Source of the DNA: CAYSAQ01 sp964429235
GTDB lineage: Bacteria; Margulisbacteria; Riflemargulisbacteria; GWF2-35-9; DYQY01
Length of the DNA: 27,869 nucleotides
Assembly: GCA_964429235.1 (NCBI GenBank)
Contig: CAYSAQ010000020.1
Location: 1-27,869, forward strand
Reading direction: 5' to 3'
Shown here: positions 24,101-27,869 of the stretch, piece by piece
Layout: each line of letters begins with the position of its first letter
Position numbering within the stretch: the first letter of the stretch is position 1
Program-made: the position numbers and the translations under genes
The notes under the pieces: generated by a model
Database searches by the model: none
The model's input: the letters and a program-made list of their open reading frames with translations, nothing else
Told to the model about the DNA's origin: nothing

Positions 24101-25240
24101 TAGATACTTCATCTTCTTCTTATCTACTTTTGTAGCAACCGCTAAAGCAGAGACTGTGTTTTGCATATCTGCACTAACAATCAACAGCTTATCGATATAA
24201 ACACTCATTGCTCCACTCATTGCTAGATGAGGAGACAACACTTCAAACATATCAACTGTTCCGCTCAACTCGCCGCTCATCCTAGAAATAGGATCTTTTC
24301 TAAACGCCTCGTCATAGACACCAGAAACAACACCCTCGAAGGTTGCTCTCGCTTTATAATCACCTGTTGTATAAAAGAAATAGAAGTCATCTGTCTCTAG
24401 CTCACTAGCAGCAACTGTGACAGTAAAATGGTTATCTTTTTTTAAGAAACCTTCGAAATTAATTATTGCATCAGAGGTGTTTGCTACAACAAAAGAACTA
24501 TCTGTAAAAACAGTTCTATCTTTCTCTGCCTCCCAATACAAACGTGCTTGTAATAAGTCTTGGCCAAATACTGTTGCATCGCTACCCAGCAAATCGACAA
24601 CACCGTGCATGCCTTCTGTATAACTATTAATCCTTAAAGCTAAATCTGTTTTTCCCTGAAATGGGTCTGCTTGTAAATATTTATTAATCTGAACATCTCT
24701 TATATCCACTGCTAAAGAAACATAAGGAGGAAACTCTTTGCTCATCTCTACATAACCATAGCCACTCCCTAACCCTTCATAAGCGTTAAGTTCTGGAAAT
24801 GCTAAATCTACTCTATCGTCTTGAAAAGTAAAATCTACCGCTGCTCTATCTAATTCATAGCCAAGTATCCGACCAGAATATCCTTCTACTTTTCCTGAGA
24901 TAACTATTTTGTTCTCTTTATTTGTAACAATGCTGACGTCTGACTGACCAGCTCCTTTTAGTCTTAACCCTTTAAGAAAAGGCAAAAACTCCTGAGCGTT
25001 CTGCATCCTNNNNNNNNNNNNNNNNNNNNNNNNNNNNNNNNNNNNNNNNNNNNNNNNNNNNNNNNNNNNNNNNNNNNNNNNNNNNNNNNNNNNNNNNNNN
25101 NNNNNNNNNTCCTCAACTGACACAAACTCTGGAAGAATTTTCTTTGTTTCTTGCAACACAAAGTTTTCCAATTGTCTTATGCCTAGGAAATACCCTAAAA
25201 CTAGAATGATACCAAAAAAGGCTAGCAGATTTCTTTTCAT
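21146..25240 (-). CDS. tamB: TamB/DUF490 family inner-to-outer-membrane translocation protein
   Basis: About 1364 residues as drawn, AsmA/TamB superfamily. An N-terminal signal anchor (LLAFFGIILVLGYFLGI, residues 5-21) fixes it in the inner membrane. A very long repeat of amphipathic beta strands follows, expected to form a periplasm-spanning beta-taco groove, and the C-terminal DUF490 domain (about 950-1364, ending NANFIF with terminal Phe) contacts its Omp85 partner. Family members move phospholipids between membranes and help autotransporter assembly. A block of 100 Ns (25010-25109) interrupts codons after residue 43, so true length and frame across the gap are unknown. TATAAT at 25251-25256 or TACAAT at 25246-25251 lies just before the ATG, with no ribosome binding site. 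Confidence 0.9.
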   Translation of the reverse strand: MKRNLLAFFGIILVLGYFLGIRQLENFVLQETKKILPEFVSVEXXXXXXXXXXXXXXXXXXXXXXXXXXXXXXXXXXRMQNAQEFLPFLKGLRLKGAGQSDVSIVTNKENKIVISGKVEGYSGRILGYELDRAAVDFTFQDDRVDLAFPELNAYEGLGSGYGYVEMSKEFPPYVSLAVDIRDVQINKYLQADPFQGKTDLALRINSYTEGMHGVVDLLGSDATVFGQDLLQARLYWEAEKDRTVFTDSSFVVANTSDAIINFEGFLKKDNHFTVTVAASELETDDFYFFYTTGDYKARATFEGVVSGVYDEAFRKDPISRMSGELSGTVDMFEVLSPHLAMSGAMSVYIDKLLIVSADMQNTVSALAVATKVDKKKMKYLKIKAKNIDLDVAKNFVKPVKLDYEGTISCDVTLFPDKNRLFLKSYGVTGNVYLVSANIASQNIDLFEGIISLKNNLAKAKDALFVNNETAIEFAGQYRSTMDLALNISTGNASSKGWVMFPAGVRGDAYNVSGLFARKKGRIAFDLAGKLAGVVYNGVFLPDAKGHFLLDKEKITLDGVELEHFKDSYIVDGSVHLQKIKSGINPFDLNVKIIKGELENIFDLYNSIQINWRNKRDLIKKEAKANTSMFDKYNALLKRQVRSLYALRGDNVADVLDSLQVLDEQEDLGMLPGVYGVLEGELHLSYKKDLRIFSDLILEDGRYQFFSVKKMHFLSDLQDDHFDISVKAEKARVMNKSFQEMNLFAKYFPEAESVDIVNFFVKIDGHKTSDLLKGKISLKDAFKDKPNKEALDLYLFLNKNDIDVLTVFNQTLAKMSNDGTLLFHITGPFINPNINAEEASLRNFELVFVPSFMLRTPIRIASADIEIKDSRIVLPPDMLMQWQGLDTQGKLNEFVVNGEIGFQGFLEDYAGVVFDFGLDFKPITMWLDVKDIFKGEAKLFDISFVGDYVVPLRKELVQEKIAEVLTEQEKGPKLKAKVFVKSGVYQLKVGLGGSGSGLGIIKPPLLLDLDMTLGRNIQIIQKSSEEDLNRWLTNINILLDEMPEWLKVEGSLNTIDAEGRFNLNDGRIIFMNKVFDIMDKQKQREIFGAGSTEIEDNYVDVKMDPHPVFPARRKATPYFSLKTYSEIQKSVRVTENIGLSSNVVTKYEDHLFVIFVEGPINQMDSFSIEHYKKIATGYELAEERIYLNNMSAEQVDTVISYLVPAVFRPDFYRSILAQGIADNEEANEMLREYSASQINIWIDQQLRPFEQEIARNMGLYDVNIEHDLGGELVNAMQVFQRDNRVYEEDDNTVSVEYVKDLFVRKFFVKVKTGISQDPTKPLLDMTQYELVWFLNDFLSLNYGNYNLNDIDTMYGAFSLNANFIF
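25010..25109. other. Assembly gap (100 Ns)
   Basis: Exactly 100 unknown bases inside the 5' part of tamB; the round number suggests a placeholder of unknown real length rather than measured sequence. Confidence 0.97.
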
Positions 25241-25245
25241 CTTTT

Positions 25246-25258
25246 ATTGTATTATAAT
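25246..25258. promoter_or_regulatory. Overlapping divergent -10 boxes of tamB and purU
   Basis: The octamer ATTATAAT (25251-25258) contains TATAAT on both strands: plus 25253-25258 towards purU and minus 25251-25256 towards tamB. A second minus-strand box TACAAT (25246-25251) lies five bases before the tamB ATG. The purU transcript would have a leader of about 40 bases, the tamB transcript almost none. Confidence 0.5.
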
Positions 25259-25305
25259 ATCTTTCAAGCACTTTAATAAACAGAAAGAAGCTACTTGGGG
25301 GAATA

Positions 25306-26166
25306 ATGTTAAAAATAAATACAGCGATCCTATTAATATCCTCTCCAGATAAGGAAGGATTAGTCTATCGAGTAACCGAATTTATATACAAACATAAAGG
25401 CAATTTGCTACATGCAGAACAACATATAGACAAGGCTACAGGCTACTTTCTCATGAGATTAGAGTTTGATGCTTCAAATACAAACCTTAACAAAAAAGAA
25501 CTTTTAACCGAACTTGAACCTGTAAAAGAAGAACTAAATATGAATGTTGAGCTTTATTTCAAAGAAGACGCACAACGAGTAGCAATCTTTGCATCTAAAA
25601 CAAACCATTGTTTATATGACCTATTATTAAAGAATAAAAGCAAAGAAACTAGCTTTATCCCAGCTTGCATTATTTCTAACCATGAACAGATTGGTGAGAT
25701 CGCAGAACATTTCCAGATTCCATTCCATCATGTTCCAGTAATGCCGGACACTAAAGACCAAGCAGAACAGAAACAAATAGAATTATTAAGACAATACAAT
25801 ATAGACCTCATAGTTCTTGCTCGTTATATGCAGGTGCTTAGCCCAAATTTTGTTAGCAACTATGCTCAACAGATAATTAATGTTCATCACTCTTTCTTGC
25901 CAGCTTTTGTTGGAGCAAATCCATACAAACAAGCTTATGAACGTGGAGTAAAAATAATTGGGGCAACTTCACATTATGTAACAAACATTCTTGATGATGG
26001 GCCGATTATTGAACAACGCGTAGTACGTGTAAGCCATAAAGATAACCTTGAAGAGTTTATTTATAAAGGCAAAGAATTGGAGAAACAGGTTCTTTCGGAA
26101 GCAGTAAAAAAACATACTGAAAGAAAAGTGCTTGTCTTCGAAAATAAGACAATCGTATTCGATTAA
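25306..26166 (+). CDS. purU: Formyltetrahydrofolate deformylase
   Basis: 286 residues, typical PurU length. An N-terminal ACT domain (about 6-80, AILLISSPDKEGLVYRVTEF) is followed by a formyltransferase-fold catalytic domain (about 88-286) with LARYMQVLSPNFV, INVHHSFLPAFVGANPY (catalytic Asn/His region) and the DDGPIIEQ motif with the catalytic Asp. It hydrolyses 10-formyl-THF to THF and formate, balancing one-carbon pools; the ACT domain in E. coli senses Met and Gly. GGGGG lies about six bases before the ATG. Divergent from tamB, and its stop overlaps the stop of the LOG-family gene by four bases. Confidence 0.95.
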   Translation: MLKINTAILLISSPDKEGLVYRVTEFIYKHKGNLLHAEQHIDKATGYFLMRLEFDASNTNLNKKELLTELEPVKEELNMNVELYFKEDAQRVAIFASKTNHCLYDLLLKNKSKETSFIPACIISNHEQIGEIAEHFQIPFHHVPVMPDTKDQAEQKQIELLRQYNIDLIVLARYMQVLSPNFVSNYAQQIINVHHSFLPAFVGANPYKQAYERGVKIIGATSHYVTNILDDGPIIEQRVVRVSHKDNLEEFIYKGKELEKQVLSEAVKKHTERKVLVFENKTIVFD

Positions 26167-27641
26167 GAATTCGTTAATTCTCGTTCTGCGATATTTTTTA
26201 CTTTTTGTTGTGCCAAAATACTTTTAACTTCTGACATATTACTTGTTCTATAAAATAAATCCATATCCTTTGCGTCTATAGTTCCGTAAAGATCTGCAAA
26301 ATTTGTGCTAAGAAACTCCAGTTCATCTGACCACTTATCCTCATCGCCAAATAAAATAATAGGCACTTTCTTCATCAACCCTATGCGCATCATAACTGCT
26401 GCTTCAAAGAAAACATCATGGGTAGACATACCACCAGGGAAAAAGATAAACCCACAGTTGGAATTGTTACAAGCGACCATCTTCTCATGCAGTAGCTTCC
26501 TGCTATCTAATGAAACATTGGATGATGAGATCCCGCCATACAAAGATTGTTCTGTGCCATCTTCTGTATTATAAAACAGTGCATGTTGAACATCTTCAGC
26601 TCCTTTTCTAAGTGCATTCAAATAACCAAGCTGCAAAAAAGGCATTTCCTTCTGGTTGCTTCTTGCTATCATGGATATTCCTGATTCTGTTAGGAAAGCA
26701 CCCAACTCAATAGCTGCTGCTCTATCATGAACCTCAACTGGTATTTTAAAATTCGATCCGCCGATAACGGTTACCATATCAGCTGATGTTATTTGTTTCA
26801 TTTGCTCTAAATTTTTTATTAAGCTTGTTGCATGCAAGTCTATATCGATAGGCTTTCTTGTAGGAACATTCAGATACTTATCCATGTTCTCTTCGATATG
26901 ACCAACAACTGTTTCTGGTTTTGCATCAAGTACTACCATCAACTCTTCTAAAGATTTTCTAAAAAAGCCTTTTGCTCTATATTTTTTTACTATTGTTTCC
27001 AGTTCGTCCCAAAGCTTTGTGCCAATAAAAACTATCGGAGCGTGGTCACCGATATCTCTGTCTTTCTTTGCTAAAATATCGAATATCTCATCCATGGTGC
27101 CAAAGCCACCCGGATAAACCATTACTAGGTTTGCGTATTTTCTTAATAAGTATTTTCTTGAGATTAGCTCCTTACAAAGGATGACTTTGTCTTTATCAAC
27201 ATATTCGTTTAAAGCCTGTTCGCCAGGCATATAGATTTTTACTCCATAAGAAGGGACTCCAGCATCATGTGCAGCTTTGCTAGTAGCCTCCATCATTCCG
27301 GGACCTGCGCCACCGATAAATGACCATCCGAACTTCTCTGCAATAGCTTTATTGATATCGTATGCTGTCTGATACCAAGGTTGGTCTGACCCAATCCTTG
27401 AAGAACCATAGGCTGCGAATACTGGGGTTTCTAATAGCTTTGCCTCATGACCGCTATTAACAAACTCCTGTAAGCTACTAAGGAACATCTCCACTATCTG
27501 CTGATGGTTCGCATACACTTTTTTAACCCGTCCATTTTCAAAGACAGGCTCAGTACCGTTCATAGCAGGAACTTTCATTATTGCTCTAGACATCCAAGGC
27601 AAGACCTTTCCCATTAATATAGATATACACTTACTATTCAA
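26163..27641 (-). CDS. LOG-family (lysine decarboxylase-like) protein with a tandem, degenerate second domain
   Basis: 492 residues from a TTG start at 27641 that has CGGAG six bases upstream; the ATG at codon 10 is an alternative. The first Rossmann-like LOG domain (about 70-260) is complete: IGGAGPGMMEA (109-119), SRKYLLRK and PGGFGTMDE (177-185), the nucleotide-binding and catalytic motifs of cytokinin riboside 5'-monophosphate phosphoribohydrolases and PpnN-type nucleosidases. The second half (about 287-475) repeats the fold: VTVIGGSN, SRKLLHEK and FPGGMSTHDVFFEAA (401-415), but the GGxGxGMM loop and the PGGxGTxxE glutamate are lost. It probably cleaves nucleoside monophosphates with one active and one structural or regulatory domain. 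The 3' end overlaps purU. Confidence 0.82.
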   Translation of the reverse strand: MNSKCISILMGKVLPWMSRAIMKVPAMNGTEPVFENGRVKKVYANHQQIVEMFLSSLQEFVNSGHEAKLLETPVFAAYGSSRIGSDQPWYQTAYDINKAIAEKFGWSFIGGAGPGMMEATSKAAHDAGVPSYGVKIYMPGEQALNEYVDKDKVILCKELISRKYLLRKYANLVMVYPGGFGTMDEIFDILAKKDRDIGDHAPIVFIGTKLWDELETIVKKYRAKGFFRKSLEELMVVLDAKPETVVGHIEENMDKYLNVPTRKPIDIDLHATSLIKNLEQMKQITSADMVTVIGGSNFKIPVEVHDRAAAIELGAFLTESGISMIARSNQKEMPFLQLGYLNALRKGAEDVQHALFYNTEDGTEQSLYGGISSSNVSLDSRKLLHEKMVACNNSNCGFIFFPGGMSTHDVFFEAAVMMRIGLMKKVPIILFGDEDKWSDELEFLSTNFADLYGTIDAKDMDLFYRTSNMSEVKSILAQQKVKNIAERELTNS

Positions 27642-27656
27642 TATACACTCCGATTC

Positions 27657-27674
27657 ATATTCTTATAAGAATAT
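27657..27674. repeat. 18-bp perfect palindrome upstream of the LOG-family gene
   Basis: Two 9-base half-sites reading ATATTCTTA and its exact complement TAAGAATAT, with no spacer. It lies 16 bases upstream of the LOG-family start and about 40 bases from the tRNA promoter on the other strand, so it could be an operator for a dimeric repressor. Confidence 0.6.
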
Positions 27675-27714
27675 CGTACCGGATTATCAGAAATTGCAGT
27701 CATTATTGGGATAA

Positions 27715-27743
27715 TTGACAGAGCCCCTCATACGTATTACAAT
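27715..27743 (+). promoter_or_regulatory. Strong promoter of the initiator tRNA
   Basis: Perfect -35 TTGACA (27715-27720), a 17-base spacer and -10 TACAAT (27738-27743), with the start expected near 27750. The 40-base leader before the tRNA contains two short inverted repeats, CCAC/GTGG (27749-27763) and CACAGAT/ATCTGTG (27767-27782 region), which may assist 5' processing. Confidence 0.85.
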
Positions 27744-27789
27744 ACAATCCACTTACAACGTGGAGCACAGATTTATCTGTGTTCAGTAA

Positions 27790-27865
<76 letters not shown>

Positions 27866-27869
27866 AAAC

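Overview
The window is a low-GC bacterial scaffold from a diderm (LPS-type) organism. It has one run of 100 Ns at 25010-25109 and its left edge breaks off inside a 16S rRNA gene, which looks like an assembly of an uncultured organism. The diderm call rests on lpxC, lpxD, two Omp85 barrels, an OmpH/Skp chaperone and TamB. I cannot place the phylum from sequence alone. An uncultured candidate lineage such as Margulisbacteria or relatives is only a guess; the 916 bp of 16S (V1-V5) would settle it.

Left part (1-6589, mostly minus strand): the 5' part of a 16S gene with its promoter and leader; a flavodoxin; a small nucleotidyltransferase; ispE (MEP isoprenoid pathway); a PrsA/SurA-like parvulin foldase; a TerB + J-domain membrane protein; a plus-strand Smr-domain protein; a family 2 glycosyltransferase; and a gpt-like phosphoribosyltransferase. 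A perfect 16-bp hairpin sits between the divergent J-domain and Smr genes.

Middle part (6660-14725, plus strand): amrS-type radical SAM enzyme overlapping cmk, a DUF502 membrane protein, a TPR-like membrane-anchored protein, a large hydrophilic protein of unknown function, an isopropylmalate dehydrogenase-family enzyme with its own strong promoter, a cation diffusion facilitator with a zinc-type metal site, and a stand-alone YcaO protein. Behind YcaO lies a decayed coding region with two in-frame stops.

Right part (14722-25240, minus strand): an envelope-biogenesis cluster read in the order tamB - Omp85 no. 2 (probably TamA-like) - [promoter] - bamA - ompH - lpxD - YjbH-like barrel - lpxC. 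It builds and exports outer-membrane components: lipid A acylation/deacetylation, barrel insertion and TamAB-type transport. Then come purU (plus), a tandem-domain LOG-family protein (minus), and an initiator tRNA-fMet with a near-consensus promoter (plus).

A window-wide pattern stands out. Many genes that begin a transcription unit carry a TATAAT-like -10 box ending only 6-8 bases before the ATG and have no Shine-Dalgarno sequence, which predicts leaderless mRNAs, whereas genes inside operons and a few strong units have clear AGGAG-type sites. Convergent gene pairs end with overlapping stop codons, and only two clear intrinsic terminators at gene ends are visible.
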